The position numbers were made by a program, and so were the translations under genes. From Anaerolineaceae bacterium (GTDB lineage Bacteria; Chloroflexota; Anaerolineae; Aggregatilineales; Phototrophicaceae): 64,000 bases of DNA. Below, piece after piece: positions 43,358 through 52,194 of the stretch. Below the pieces are notes generated by a model. The model searched no databases. It had not been told where the DNA came from and saw only the letters and a program-made list of their open reading frames with translations. The number at the start of each line of letters is the position of its first letter. Position 1 is the first letter of the stretch. The stretch lies in assembly GCA_002702065.1 (NCBI GenBank), contig NZXX01000002.1:620001-684000 (forward strand), in the 5' to 3' direction.

Positions 43358-44149
43358 ATGGAACAACTGCCCTTACTCCTCGTTATTGGCCTCATCGCGG
43401 GCATTTTGTCCGGCATGTTTGGCATCGGCGGCGGCGCGATTATCGTGCCTGCGCTCATTCTGTTTATGGGGTTCGACCAGACCCTGGCGAACGGTACGTC
43501 GCTGGTGGCGCTGTTGATGCCGGTGGGTTTGTTCGCCTGCATCGCCTACTACCGGCAGGGCAAGCTGCGCATCAAACCGGCGGCAGCCACAGCCGTTGGG
43601 CTGGCAAGCGGTGCCTGGTTCGGCGCGGCGCTAGCGCTCGACCTGGACCCGACGACCCTGCGCCTGCTGTACGGCCTGTTTCTGGCGTTCATGGCCTGGC
43701 GTTACATGGCCCCGCGCAAATGGTGGGCCGAGGTACGCGGCATTGCCGATGAAGTCGTGCAGGAAGACACCGAAAACCCGGAAAGCACGCGGGCGCTGGT
43801 CATTTGCTTCGTCATCGGGGCAGTGGCGGGGATTGCGTCGGGCATGTTTGGCATTGGCGGCGGCGCGGTGATTGTCCCGGCATTGATGCTGTTCCTCGGC
43901 TTTGACCAGAAGCTGGCGACAGGGACGTCGCTGGGCGCGCTGCTGCTGCCGGTGGGGCTGCCGGGTGTGCTGCAATATGCCCAGGCCGGCAAGGTCGATT
44001 TCGCGGTGGCGGTTCCGCTGGCGGTGCTGCTGCTGCTGACGGCGTTTTTTGGGGCGCGGCTGGCGCTCAACCTGCCGACGAAGATCGTCAAGCGGGCTTA
44101 TGGCGTATTCCTGCTGATCATCGGCCTGCGCTTCATTCTCGGTGGATGA
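43358..44149 (+). CDS. TauE/SafE family membrane permease
   Basis: A 263-aa membrane protein with eight or so helices. Two repeats show the internal duplication of the family: GILSGMFGIGGGAIIVPALI (residues 15-34) and GIASGMFGIGGGAVIVPALM (about 160-179), each followed by GFDQxLAxGTSL. TauE/SafE proteins export sulfite, sulfoacetate or other organosulfur anions, but many members are untested. AGGA lies 7 nt before ATG 43358. It stands alone, convergent with nothing. Confidence 0.9.
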   Translation: MEQLPLLLVIGLIAGILSGMFGIGGGAIIVPALILFMGFDQTLANGTSLVALLMPVGLFACIAYYRQGKLRIKPAAATAVGLASGAWFGAALALDLDPTTLRLLYGLFLAFMAWRYMAPRKWWAEVRGIADEVVQEDTENPESTRALVICFVIGAVAGIASGMFGIGGGAVIVPALMLFLGFDQKLATGTSLGALLLPVGLPGVLQYAQAGKVDFAVAVPLAVLLLLTAFFGARLALNLPTKIVKRAYGVFLLIIGLRFILGG

Positions 44150-44287
44150 GACAGAGCGATATAACCGTTTAGCTGTACAGCTTGTTCGCCTTATCGGGCA
44201 GCGATGTCCTGTCGCGCTGTGACACGGACATGCTGAGGAACTGATGAGCCGGGGATGGAAGGGGGTTTCCAAAACAGGAATTCTCCC

Positions 44288-44293
44288 TATAAT
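44288..44293 (+). promoter_or_regulatory. TATAAT -10 element 8 nt before a start codon
   Basis: A perfect TATAAT ends 8 nt before the ATG at 44302. Transcription would start at about 44300-44302, so the message would be leaderless. No ribosome binding site lies between. The -35 region (GTTTCC at 44265-44270) is poor. Confidence 0.45.
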
Positions 44294-44301
44294 GGGCCGC
44301 C

Positions 44302-44820
44302 ATGTCACAGACGAGCCTACCTGACTATCACTTTCTGTTGATTGCATCCAACCTGGGGGCGGAATGGTTGTTTGACGCCGCCCGCGCCTACTGGCAGCAG
44401 TTCCGCCCGACCGTTATCAGCGATCTGTCGTTGGTGAGCATCGTGCCGGAAGATTACACCATTGTTGTGACTGCCATTGCCCGGCGCGACCGTGTGGCCG
44501 AATTTGGCGTTGAGCTGGCGCAGCTGGCCCCTGACGCGGTGTTCGACCCGGTGGTGTTTGACTTTCTCGAAGATGCAAAGCAAACACTCGACGAACGTGC
44601 CCGTCTCAATCAGCCTTTTGGGGTGCCACTGATCCCGACCATCACGCCCACGCCCGGCCCGACATCGCGCCCGGTTTACCCAACGCCCGGCCCTGTCGCG
44701 CCCAATGGCATCATCACCCAGACGCCAACTCCCGACCTGCCAGATCAGGATGACATCGACACCGAAGGCACGCCACAAACACCCATTTTCCCGACTCCCG
44801 GCTCGATCACAGGGGGATAG
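44302..44820 (+). CDS. Stand-alone copy of an unrecognised ~100-aa domain
   Basis: A 172-aa protein. Residues 8-105 form a compact alpha/beta domain (DYHFLLIASN ... EWLFDAARAYWQQFRPTVIS ... DLSLVSIVPEDYTIVVTAI). It is homologous to the C-terminal domain (389-488) of the next gene product: both have the pattern DxH...W.F..AR.YW..FRP.V..DLSL. Residues 106-172 are a Pro/Thr/Gly-rich low-complexity tail (PTPGPTSRPVYPTPGP). There is no signal peptide. I do not recognise the domain. The gene is 2 nt from the glycosidase-like gene, so they are co-expressed. Confidence 0.7.
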   Translation: MSQTSLPDYHFLLIASNLGAEWLFDAARAYWQQFRPTVISDLSLVSIVPEDYTIVVTAIARRDRVAEFGVELAQLAPDAVFDPVVFDFLEDAKQTLDERARLNQPFGVPLIPTITPTPGPTSRPVYPTPGPVAPNGIITQTPTPDLPDQDDIDTEGTPQTPIFPTPGSITGG

Positions 44821-44822
44821 CC

Positions 44823-46289
44823 ATGCGTCTCGATCAATATGCCTGGTCCCGCAATCCACGCGGCCTCCATGTGCAGCGGGTGCTGATCACGCCGCTGGAT
44901 TTTGACCGCTGGTCGCGCCCCGGTTTTGGCTGGGTCAAGCTGGTTTCCGCCGGGACAGAATACCTGGATGATTCGGTGGAGTTTTTGCAGCGCGGCATCA
45001 CGCCGGTCGTGCGCCTGTATCGGGCCCGGTTTGGGGCTGGCGCGTTTGACCGTACCATGCGCGATGAAACGATGGCGTTTATCCGCGCCGGGGTGAAGTG
45101 GTTCGAGTTTTACAATGAGCCGAACCTGGGCATCGAGTGGCCCGCCGGGGTCGATATTGACTGGCGCAATCAAGACATAATCCGGCCACTGGTCGATAAC
45201 TGGCTGACCTGGGCGGAATTCATCGTCAGCCAGGGAGCGTATCCCGGTTTTATCTCGCTGGCCGAAAGTGACGACCCCAAGGCATCGGCAGTCCGCTGGA
45301 TGGATGCGTTCCTGAATGAACTGCGCCAGCGGCATTATGACCGCTTCCGCTATGTGCTGGCGAACGGTGCTTACTGCGCCACGCACCCGTATATCCTCAA
45401 CCACTTTTATCAGGAAGTGCCCGGCGGTGGCCCCACCAGCGCTCGCCCACCAGAGGCGCAGGTCGCGCGCGAACCGGGCTGGCACTTTGAATATCCGTAT
45501 GACCCGCTGCAACAGTCGATTGACCCCGGACGCACGGTGTTCGGCGGCACCGCCCTCACCCCCTACGGCGACCCGGTTGGCCTGACGGCGATGGGGCGCA
45601 TGTTCAATGAGCGATGCGCGCAGTATTTTGGCACGCAGGCGGTGCCGGTGCTGGGGACAGAAGGCGGCATCTTCCCGTTTCTGGTGGAGGATCAGGGCCG
45701 TTTTTACCAGCAGGACAACCGCTATCCCCCCTACGACGAGGTGAGTCAGGCGCAGGCGACGATCGCGATGTTCGACTGGATTGCGCGGCAAGGCCCACCA
45801 TGGATGTTCGGCGTTTGCCTGTGGAAAGAAGACGTGTATTACAATCCGGAAAAGACGCTGGCGATCCTGCGTATGGAGGAAACCGAGCCTTACTTTAAGG
45901 CGGTGCCGCCGCTGGATGTGATGGCGGACCCGCTTGCAGCGCCCGTAGAGGAGATCGTGCCCGGCCCCGGCCCTATCCACGGACAGGCGGATTTCCATAT
46001 GATTATCTTTGGACCCGGCATGAACACGGACTGGTTCTTCGAGACGGCCCGCCCATACTGGGAGGTGTTCCGGCCCATTGTCACCGATGATCTGAGCCTG
46101 ATTGACTTTTTTGAGTCAGACAAGAGCCTGGCCGTGACGATCATCACGCCGCCGGAGCATGTCGCTATGCTGACAGAGCGCGTCGAAGAAGCGTACCCTA
46201 ATGTCTGGTTCGACCTCATTGTGGCGGAAAAGCGGCAGGACGTGGGCGACATCTTCAACGAACGGGTGCAGCGCAACCAGCGCTTTTAG
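44823..46289 (+). CDS. TIM-barrel glycosidase-like protein with novel C-terminal domain
   Basis: A 488-aa cytoplasmic protein. Residues 10-365 resemble clan-A (beta/alpha)8 glycosidases such as GH39 or GH5: KWFEFYNEPNLGIEW offers Glu99 as acid/base after strand 4, VPVLGTEGGIFPF offers Glu280 as nucleophile on strand 7, and GVCLWKEDVYYN follows on strand 8. Residues 366-388 are a Pro/Val-rich linker. Residues 389-488 are the same unknown domain as the 172-aa protein just upstream. I cannot place it in a named family. Glycosidase activity is inferred from the two Glu positions only. Confidence 0.7.
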   Translation: MRLDQYAWSRNPRGLHVQRVLITPLDFDRWSRPGFGWVKLVSAGTEYLDDSVEFLQRGITPVVRLYRARFGAGAFDRTMRDETMAFIRAGVKWFEFYNEPNLGIEWPAGVDIDWRNQDIIRPLVDNWLTWAEFIVSQGAYPGFISLAESDDPKASAVRWMDAFLNELRQRHYDRFRYVLANGAYCATHPYILNHFYQEVPGGGPTSARPPEAQVAREPGWHFEYPYDPLQQSIDPGRTVFGGTALTPYGDPVGLTAMGRMFNERCAQYFGTQAVPVLGTEGGIFPFLVEDQGRFYQQDNRYPPYDEVSQAQATIAMFDWIARQGPPWMFGVCLWKEDVYYNPEKTLAILRMEETEPYFKAVPPLDVMADPLAAPVEEIVPGPGPIHGQADFHMIIFGPGMNTDWFFETARPYWEVFRPIVTDDLSLIDFFESDKSLAVTIITPPEHVAMLTERVEEAYPNVWFDLIVAEKRQDVGDIFNERVQRNQRF

Positions 46290-46352
46290 GATGGGGTAGT
46301 CCTGACCGCACCAATTCCTCTGAACCACGTTTTACAAATCAGAACATCCGTG

Positions 46353-46386
46353 CCAGAATAGGGCGTTATTCCGATTTTTATTCTGG
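46353..46386 (+). promoter_or_regulatory. Hairpin reaching into the ribosome site of the HEAT-like gene
   Basis: CCAGAATA (46353-46360) pairs with TATTCTGG (46379-46386). The last two bases belong to the GGAG ribosome site of the gene starting at 46396. The hairpin could end the upstream transcript or shade the ribosome site. The loop of 18 nt is long. Confidence 0.4.
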
Positions 46387-46395
46387 AGATGCTCT

Positions 46396-47346
46396 ATGTC
46401 TCAGACGGCACTGCTGCAACAACTGCGTCAGGAAACGGACCCCGCCGCCGCCCAAAAAATCGCACTGGAACTGCTGGATTCTTCCCGCCGGCGTGAGATG
46501 ATCGACGCGGCGATGCGCACACTGGAAGAAGCCGACCTCGATGATTCGGCGCGGGCTGTGCTGCGGCGCAGTGCCTGGCATTATTTCGAGCGCAATCGGG
46601 ATGATACGGGCGGCCTGCTGCGGGAAAAGCTGCTGCGGATGCTGGGGCGCATCGGTCACCCCGACGATAAAGACCTGTACCTGCGCGGGCTGGCAACTTA
46701 TGAAATCGTGCCGATGATGGGCGAAGTCACACAGAATGTGCGGGCGGTGGCGCTGGTGGCACTGGCCCTCAACGACCCGGACCTGGCCGCTGTTTATGCT
46801 ACCAAGCTGCTGAGCGAAATCGACTCGACGTCGCAGTTCAACGGCGAACCGGCAGTCACGGCCATCAACCTGCTAAACCGGCACAGCCGCACGGCGACGA
46901 TCTACCAGTATCTGCTGCTGGGCGGGCTGGATGCGATTGAAGCCGGGCAGAATGAAGTCGTGGGCAAAGCGCTCGAATCGCTGGGGGCCGATTTCCCGGT
47001 GGCGCTCTACCGCGAACTGGTCGACCTGTTTGCCGGGCGCGACCGGGCGATGGTCAATATGGGCATTATCACGCATATCGTCGACAATCATGTGCGCGAC
47101 CTGTACCCGGTCATTGACGACATCATGAACAAGACGCGCCACGACGAGCTGCATCATTACGGCGCGGTCATGCTGGCGGCGTCGCGCGATAACGAACTGA
47201 TTGAGCAATTGTACGCGCAGGTGAAGCTCAGCCCGCTGCACCGCATCCCCAATTACATCGAGGCGCTGGAACTGATCCCCGGCGATGAGAAAGCCGGGAT
47301 GCTGGCCTGGCTGCAAAAACGTCAGTCGAAGAAAAGGAAGGCATAA
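46396..47346 (+). CDS. All-helical HEAT/ARM-like repeat protein
   Basis: A 316-aa soluble protein, almost entirely helical, in units of 30-40 residues (ALLQQLRQETDPAAAQKIAL, EKLLRMLGRIGHPDDKDLYL, RAVALVALALNDPDLAAVYA, PVIDDIMNKTRHDELHHYGA, VMLAASRDNELIEQLYAQVK). The pattern suggests a HEAT/ARM-like solenoid of seven or eight units. There is no catalytic motif. GGAG lies 7 nt before the ATG. It ends 1 nt before the alpha/beta hydrolase start, so the two are coupled. Function unknown. Confidence 0.75.
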   Translation: MSQTALLQQLRQETDPAAAQKIALELLDSSRRREMIDAAMRTLEEADLDDSARAVLRRSAWHYFERNRDDTGGLLREKLLRMLGRIGHPDDKDLYLRGLATYEIVPMMGEVTQNVRAVALVALALNDPDLAAVYATKLLSEIDSTSQFNGEPAVTAINLLNRHSRTATIYQYLLLGGLDAIEAGQNEVVGKALESLGADFPVALYRELVDLFAGRDRAMVNMGIITHIVDNHVRDLYPVIDDIMNKTRHDELHHYGAVMLAASRDNELIEQLYAQVKLSPLHRIPNYIEALELIPGDEKAGMLAWLQKRQSKKRKA

Positions 47347-47347
47347 T

Positions 47348-48160
47348 ATGACAACCGGATTTGCTGATGTTAATGGAGCGAAGCTGTATTACGAGGTGAC
47401 CGGTGAGGGTCAGCCGCTGGTGCTGGTACATGCGGGCATCTGCGACCTGCGCATGTGGGATGATCAGGTAGCTGCTTTTGCCGAGCATTACCGGGTGGTG
47501 CGCTATGACATGCGCGGCTATGGTCAGTCGAAGCCGGTTGCGGGGGCGTTTTCACCGCATGAGGACCTGCGGGCGCTGCTTGACCACCTGGACATTGAAC
47601 GTGCCATTGTGCTGGGGTGTTCGTTCGGCGCGATGACCGCGCTTGATTTTGCCCTCACCAACCCGGATCGAGTCAGCCGGTTGATTCTGGTCGGCACCGG
47701 CTTACGCGGTTTCGACAGCCAGCTGGACGACATGGAAGACCCGCCGGAATGGGCTGAGGCTGAAAAAGCGTTCGACGCGGGCGATTATGAACGGGCGTCC
47801 GAAATGGAGGTGCGCATCTGGGTGGACGGTGTCGGTCGATCCGCCGATCAGGTCGATGCAGCTGTGCGCGATAAGGTGCGTGCGATGAACCTGATTGCGC
47901 TGACAAATGAGGCTGTTCAACCGGCAGAAACATTCAGAATCGACCCCCCGGCTGCTCAACGCCTGAGCGATCTGCGCGCGCCGCTGCTGCTGATCGTGGG
48001 CGATCTCGACCAGCCGGACATCCTCGAAGTGGCGGATTATCTGGCGGCGACTATCGACGGCGCTCAGAAGGTGGTCATGGAGGGCACCGCGCACATGCCC
48101 AATATGGAGCAGCCCGACCTGTTCAACCGGCATGTGCTCGACTGGCTGAAACCGTCATAA
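47348..48160 (+). CDS. Alpha/beta hydrolase
   Basis: A 270-aa alpha/beta-fold hydrolase. The oxyanion segment is LVLVHAG, the nucleophile elbow GCSFG (Ser92), and the catalytic His lies in GTAHMPNMEQPDLF near residue 254. APLLLIVGDLDQPD supplies the acid region. The layout is that of the 3-oxoadipate enol-lactonase/haloperoxidase-like group; the substrate is not readable. AAGGAAGG precedes the ATG, which begins 1 nt after the HEAT-like gene. Confidence 0.9.
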   Translation: MTTGFADVNGAKLYYEVTGEGQPLVLVHAGICDLRMWDDQVAAFAEHYRVVRYDMRGYGQSKPVAGAFSPHEDLRALLDHLDIERAIVLGCSFGAMTALDFALTNPDRVSRLILVGTGLRGFDSQLDDMEDPPEWAEAEKAFDAGDYERASEMEVRIWVDGVGRSADQVDAAVRDKVRAMNLIALTNEAVQPAETFRIDPPAAQRLSDLRAPLLLIVGDLDQPDILEVADYLAATIDGAQKVVMEGTAHMPNMEQPDLFNRHVLDWLKPS

Positions 48161-48179
48161 TCGATAATACGTTTGAAAA

Positions 48180-48211
48180 AGCTGCGGATTCTTTGCCGAC
48201 TCGTCGCAGCT
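48180..48211. terminator. Hairpin between convergent hydrolase and amidase genes
   Basis: AGCTGCG (48180-48186) is inverted as CGCAGCT (48205-48211). The right arm overlaps the amidase stop codon. There is no clear T tract; assigned by position between convergent stops. Confidence 0.45.
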
Positions 48212-49148
48212 AGATAAGAGCATCATGCGGTAAGAACGCGTGTACGCCAACGAGGGGATTGGCGATCTGGGTGATGTGTAGATCGACCAGTCCTGTCGCC
48301 AGCGCCAGCGCCTGCTTGCGCGATGCAAGATCGTATTCAGCCACCATCAACGAAACCATGTCATCGAGCGCGATTAACGATGCCTGCTCCATGTCCGCAT
48401 GAAAGCCCAATGTCAGCCATCCCTCTGGTGTCCAGGCACGCGGGTTGTTGATCGTCATGTCGGGCAGCACTTCCAGCCGCAGTCGTACATGCGCCATCGG
48501 ACATTCAACCGCGCTGACGCTGACTTCGCCATGCCCCTGCACTGCGTGACCATCGCCGAACGAAAGCAGGCCGCCCTCAACAGGAACAGGCAAATACAAC
48601 CGGGTCCCCGCAATCAGGTCCTTACAATCGATGTTCCCGCCCCACTTGAAAGGCGATGCCGTTGAATGATGGCCCTCGTCCGGTGGTGGCATGCCGATAT
48701 TGCCCAGGAATGGCCGCAATCTGATGCGATGGCCAAACTGATTGGTGCCGATCATCGCGTCAGCATCGAGCGCCCACAGCATGAGTTCTTCACCATCTTC
48801 GCACAGTTGCAGATGATTATGGATGCGGTGGTCAAAGCCGCCGGCATAGGTGTAACCATAATCGCCGGGAATCAATGCTTCGAAATGGATCAGAAGCGTC
48901 GTCCCTGGCTGCGCGCCTTCAACCCAGATCGGCCCTGTCAGCGCATGTCCCCGCAGGATTTGGTTTTCGATTTCGGGATGGCGTTGGCGCGGTGAACCGT
49001 CGAGATGCGGTGCTTCCAGCCCCCAGCCTGCGTCTAGTGTCTTCGCTTCAATCACATCCCCGGATTGCACCCTGAGAACAGGCTCACGGTTCGGCGAATA
49101 ATCCCCGTGCAGGTTCTGTGCATCCGCGTTCACCTGATGAATCGTCAC
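48210..49148 (-). CDS. Acetamidase/formamidase family protein
   Basis: A 312-aa amidohydrolase of the FmdA/AmdA family. LRVQSGDVIEAKTLDAGWGL, GHALTGPIWVEGAQPGTTLL, NIDCKDLIAGTRLYLPVPVE, GLLSFGDGHAVQGHGEVSVS and AVECPMAHVRLRLEV are the family's successive blocks. It hydrolyses short aliphatic amides to ammonia and acid. The start is a GTG at 49148 by homology (MTIHQVNAD). It is downstream of treS, but no shared function is evident. Confidence 0.9.
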   Translation of the reverse strand: MTIHQVNADAQNLHGDYSPNREPVLRVQSGDVIEAKTLDAGWGLEAPHLDGSPRQRHPEIENQILRGHALTGPIWVEGAQPGTTLLIHFEALIPGDYGYTYAGGFDHRIHNHLQLCEDGEELMLWALDADAMIGTNQFGHRIRLRPFLGNIGMPPPDEGHHSTASPFKWGGNIDCKDLIAGTRLYLPVPVEGGLLSFGDGHAVQGHGEVSVSAVECPMAHVRLRLEVLPDMTINNPRAWTPEGWLTLGFHADMEQASLIALDDMVSLMVAEYDLASRKQALALATGLVDLHITQIANPLVGVHAFLPHDALI

Positions 49149-49209
49149 GTGGTTCTTCTTTCTGGCAGAAGGGGCGACCTATGCTGATTGCCCCGCAATG
49201 TGATGTGGT

Positions 49210-50802
49210 TTATTCCGCCATCAGCCAGCGATAGCCATACGCCGGGAGCGTGATGGTGTGGTCGATGGGGTCGGCTTCGGGATTGAACGTGTCGGTATAG
49301 GTGTAGCCGGGCGGCAGATACAGGTCGAACGGCTCATCAGACAGATTATGCAGCGCCAGAAAACGTTCGCCAACAGTCGTTCGCCAGAAACAGAGCGCTT
49401 CGGGGGGCAGCTCATCCAGCCATTCCAGACGGCCCTGTGCCAGTATCGGCAGCGACTTGCGTGTGCTGATCATCTGGCGGACGCGGTGCAGCAGCGAGTC
49501 TCGTGCGGCCTGCTGGTTTAATACGTTGACGGTCTTGTAGCCGTAGATCGGGTCATTGATGACGGGCGCGTACAGGTTCGAGGGGTGCGTCTGCGAAAAT
49601 CCAGCGTTTTCGCCCGGTGTCCATTGCATCGGGGTGCGCACGCCGTTGCGGTCAAACAACTCGACATTATCCCCCATGCCGATTTCATCACCGTAGTACA
49701 GCACTGGCACGCCCGGCAGCGTAAACAGCATCGAGTGCATCAGTTCGATCTTGCGCTGGTCATTCTCCATCAAGGGGGCTAACCGCCGCCGGATGCCGAG
49801 GTTCAGGCGCTGTTTGGGGTCCGGCGCATAATACTCCCACATGAACTGGCGGTCTTCTTCGGTGACCATTTCCAGCGTCAGTTCGTCATGGTTGCGCAGA
49901 AATGTCGCCCACTGTGCATTCGGCGGGATCGGCGGAGTCTGTTCCAGAATATCCACGACGCTGCTGCGGTCCTGCCGGGCCAGCGCCATATACAACCGGG
50001 GCATGACCGGGAAGTGAAAGCACATATGGAATTCGTCGTCATCACCGAAATAGGGGATTAAATCCTGCGGCCACTGGTTGGCCTCGCCGAGTAGCACGGC
50101 ACCGGGGTAACGTTCATCAACCACCTGGCGCAGTTCCCTGAGGAAGCCATGCGTTTCCGGCAGATTTTCGCAGTTGGTGCCTTCACGTTCGAACAGGTAC
50201 GGCACTGCATCGACACGGAAGCCATCCAGCCCCATATCCATCCAGAACTGGACGATTTCGAGCATGGCCGCGCGCACTTTCGGGTTGTCGTAGTTCAGGT
50301 CCGGCTGGCTGCGATAGAACCGGTGCCAGTAATATTCGCCCGTGTGCTCGTCATAAGCCCAGTTGGAGGTCTCGGTGTCGAGAAAGATGATGCGGGCTTC
50401 GCGATACAGATCGTCGTTCGGGCTCCAGACGTAATAGTCGCGGGTGGCGGAGTCCTTGCTGCGGCGCGCTTCGATAAACCAGGGGTGCTGGTCCGAGGTG
50501 TGGTTGACCACCATGTCGGCAATAATGCGCATCCCACGCCGGTGAATTTCCTCGACGGTGATGCGGAAATCTTCGAGAAAACCAAACGTGGGGTTGATGC
50601 CAAAGAAGCTGGCAATATCGTAACCATCATCCCGCAAGGGGGACGGATAATAGGGTAACAACCAGATGCAGTCTACACCCAGCCACTGCAAATAATCCAG
50701 TTTCTGCCGCAGCCCGGCAAAGTCGCCATGCCCGTCACCATTGCCGTCGGCATAGGCGCGCAGGTACAGCTCGTAAAAAATCGCATTTGAATACCAGTTC
50801 AT
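49210..50802 (-). CDS. treS: Trehalose synthase / maltose alpha-D-glucosyltransferase (GH13)
   Basis: A 530-aa GH13 enzyme that interconverts maltose and trehalose. FYELYLRAYADGNGDGHGDF, the nucleophile Asp in MGLDGFRVDAVPYLFE, the acid/base Glu in VLLGEANQWPQD, and FLRNHDELTLEMVTEED mark the TreS subfamily, as do GIRRRLAPLMENDQRKIELM and GDEIGMGDNVELFDRNGVRT. A short C-terminal beta domain closes the chain; the maltokinase domain fused in some TreS proteins is absent. It lies downstream of aglEFG behind a hairpin, so it likely processes the imported alpha-glucosides. Confidence 0.93.
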   Translation of the reverse strand: MNWYSNAIFYELYLRAYADGNGDGHGDFAGLRQKLDYLQWLGVDCIWLLPYYPSPLRDDGYDIASFFGINPTFGFLEDFRITVEEIHRRGMRIIADMVVNHTSDQHPWFIEARRSKDSATRDYYVWSPNDDLYREARIIFLDTETSNWAYDEHTGEYYWHRFYRSQPDLNYDNPKVRAAMLEIVQFWMDMGLDGFRVDAVPYLFEREGTNCENLPETHGFLRELRQVVDERYPGAVLLGEANQWPQDLIPYFGDDDEFHMCFHFPVMPRLYMALARQDRSSVVDILEQTPPIPPNAQWATFLRNHDELTLEMVTEEDRQFMWEYYAPDPKQRLNLGIRRRLAPLMENDQRKIELMHSMLFTLPGVPVLYYGDEIGMGDNVELFDRNGVRTPMQWTPGENAGFSQTHPSNLYAPVINDPIYGYKTVNVLNQQAARDSLLHRVRQMISTRKSLPILAQGRLEWLDELPPEALCFWRTTVGERFLALHNLSDEPFDLYLPPGYTYTDTFNPEADPIDHTITLPAYGYRWLMAE

Positions 50803-50937
50803 CTACTATCGTCTCTTCTTTTGCACAAAGGAATCAATGCACCAAATGCGAGTGTCGCGTCCTACAGCATGAATTGATCCCTATCCCCACCTTAACGACG
50901 ACCAGGTTACAGTTTCCTAAAAGGAATGAAGCAATAT

Positions 50938-50961
50938 AAGGGCGACACTTACATCGCCCTT
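50938..50961 (-). terminator. Hairpin after aglG
   Basis: AAGGGCGA (50938-50945) pairs with TCGCCCTT (50954-50961) around an 8-nt loop, 27 nt after the aglG stop on the minus strand, followed by ATATTG. It probably ends the transporter operon or reduces read-through into treS. Confidence 0.6.
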
Positions 50962-50988
50962 GCAAATCCAGAACATTGTAGCAGGTTA

Positions 50989-52194
50989 TCAGCCACCCTT
51001 GACCGACCCCGCCAGCAAGCCACGCACGAAATAACGCTGCAAGGAGAAGAATACGAGCAGCGGTACGGCGATTGAGATAAAGGCGCTGCTGGTCAGAATT
51101 TCCCAGTCCTCGCCGCGTGACCCAATGAGTTCGCGGATACGGGCGGTCATGACGATCTGATCCGGCAGTTTGCCGAGGAACACCAGCGCAACCAGCAGGT
51201 CATTCCATACCCACAGGAACTGGAAAATGGCAAACGCAGCCAGCGCCGGAACCGACAGCGGCAGCACCAGCCGGATAAACGTCTGGAAGTGAGACGCGCC
51301 GTCGATCTTGGCGGATTCAATCAGTTCGCGGGGCAGGCCACCAATATAGTTGCGCAGCAGGAAGATGGCAAGTGGCAGCCCGAAGCCCGTGTGTGCCAGC
51401 CAGATTCCCGGGTATGTCTGGGCAATGCCAACCGAGTTGTAGATACGAATCAGCGGAATCAGCGCCATCTGAAGTGGCACGACGATCAGCCCGACGACGA
51501 TGTAGAACATGATGCGGCGTCCTGGGAATTCCATCCACGAGAAGGCATAAGCGGCGAAGGCGGCGATGGCAATCGGGATAATCGTGGAAGGCACAGCCAC
51601 GGTCACGGTGTTGATAAATGACTGTCCGAACCCGGCTGCCTGCAACACCTCGGTGTAATTATCGAGGCTGAAGGTAGGCGGTCGGCTGACGACAAAGAAA
51701 AACCGGTTGCCACGCTCAAGTTCGAACGGCTCTGCGGATGTGTAGGCGTAGGTGCCATCGGCGTTGAGGGTGAATGATGTGCCATCCTCCAGTTCAACCG
51801 GCGTCCCCGGCTGGTAGTCGGTGATCTCGCCGGGGAGGAAGCCGCCACCGAAGCTCACGACCTGTTCGCTGCTGTTGTCATCCAGCACCGCGCCGCTGAT
51901 CACATAGCCATCGTCTGTTTCGACCTGGTCTGCGGCAGTGGCCGTGCGGCCCTGAATATTGTCCTGCGAAGTTGACAGCGCGGTCCACCACCCACTGGTT
52001 GACAACGCATCCGGGTTGCGGAAGGAACTGATGAGCAGACCAAAGGTGGGCACTGTCCAGATAATGACGATGAAAAGCAGGATTGCTCGCGAGATGAGTG
52101 CGCCAACGGACATATTAAAGACCGGGACACGTGTGCTGAGGGCGGCGCGTGTGCTGGACCCTGTTGAAGTAACGGTCGTCGCTTGTGTACTCAT
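50989..52194 (-). CDS. aglG: ABC sugar transporter permease, MalG/AglG type
   Basis: A 401-aa inner-membrane permease. TM1 lies at about 33-55 (LLFIVIIWTVPTFGLLISSF). A periplasmic insert of about 130 residues follows (QVVSFGGGFLPGEITDYQPG and neighbouring beta-rich sequence) before five more helices. The cytoplasmic EAA loop is RELIESAKIDGASHFQTF, where the ATPase docks. The periplasmic insert is known from rhizobial AglG proteins. It overlaps aglF by 4 nt (ATGA). No ATPase gene is in the window. Confidence 0.9.
   Translation of the reverse strand: MSTQATTVTSTGSSTRAALSTRVPVFNMSVGALISRAILLFIVIIWTVPTFGLLISSFRNPDALSTSGWWTALSTSQDNIQGRTATAADQVETDDGYVISGAVLDDNSSEQVVSFGGGFLPGEITDYQPGTPVELEDGTSFTLNADGTYAYTSAEPFELERGNRFFFVVSRPPTFSLDNYTEVLQAAGFGQSFINTVTVAVPSTIIPIAIAAFAAYAFSWMEFPGRRIMFYIVVGLIVVPLQMALIPLIRIYNSVGIAQTYPGIWLAHTGFGLPLAIFLLRNYIGGLPRELIESAKIDGASHFQTFIRLVLPLSVPALAAFAIFQFLWVWNDLLVALVFLGKLPDQIVMTARIRELIGSRGEDWEILTSSAFISIAVPLLVFFSLQRYFVRGLLAGSVKGG

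Noticed and set aside
44171..44182. AGCTGTACAGCT perfect 12-bp palindrome after the TauE/SafE gene
   Set aside because: Short, no T tract, no link to a promoter. Likely chance.
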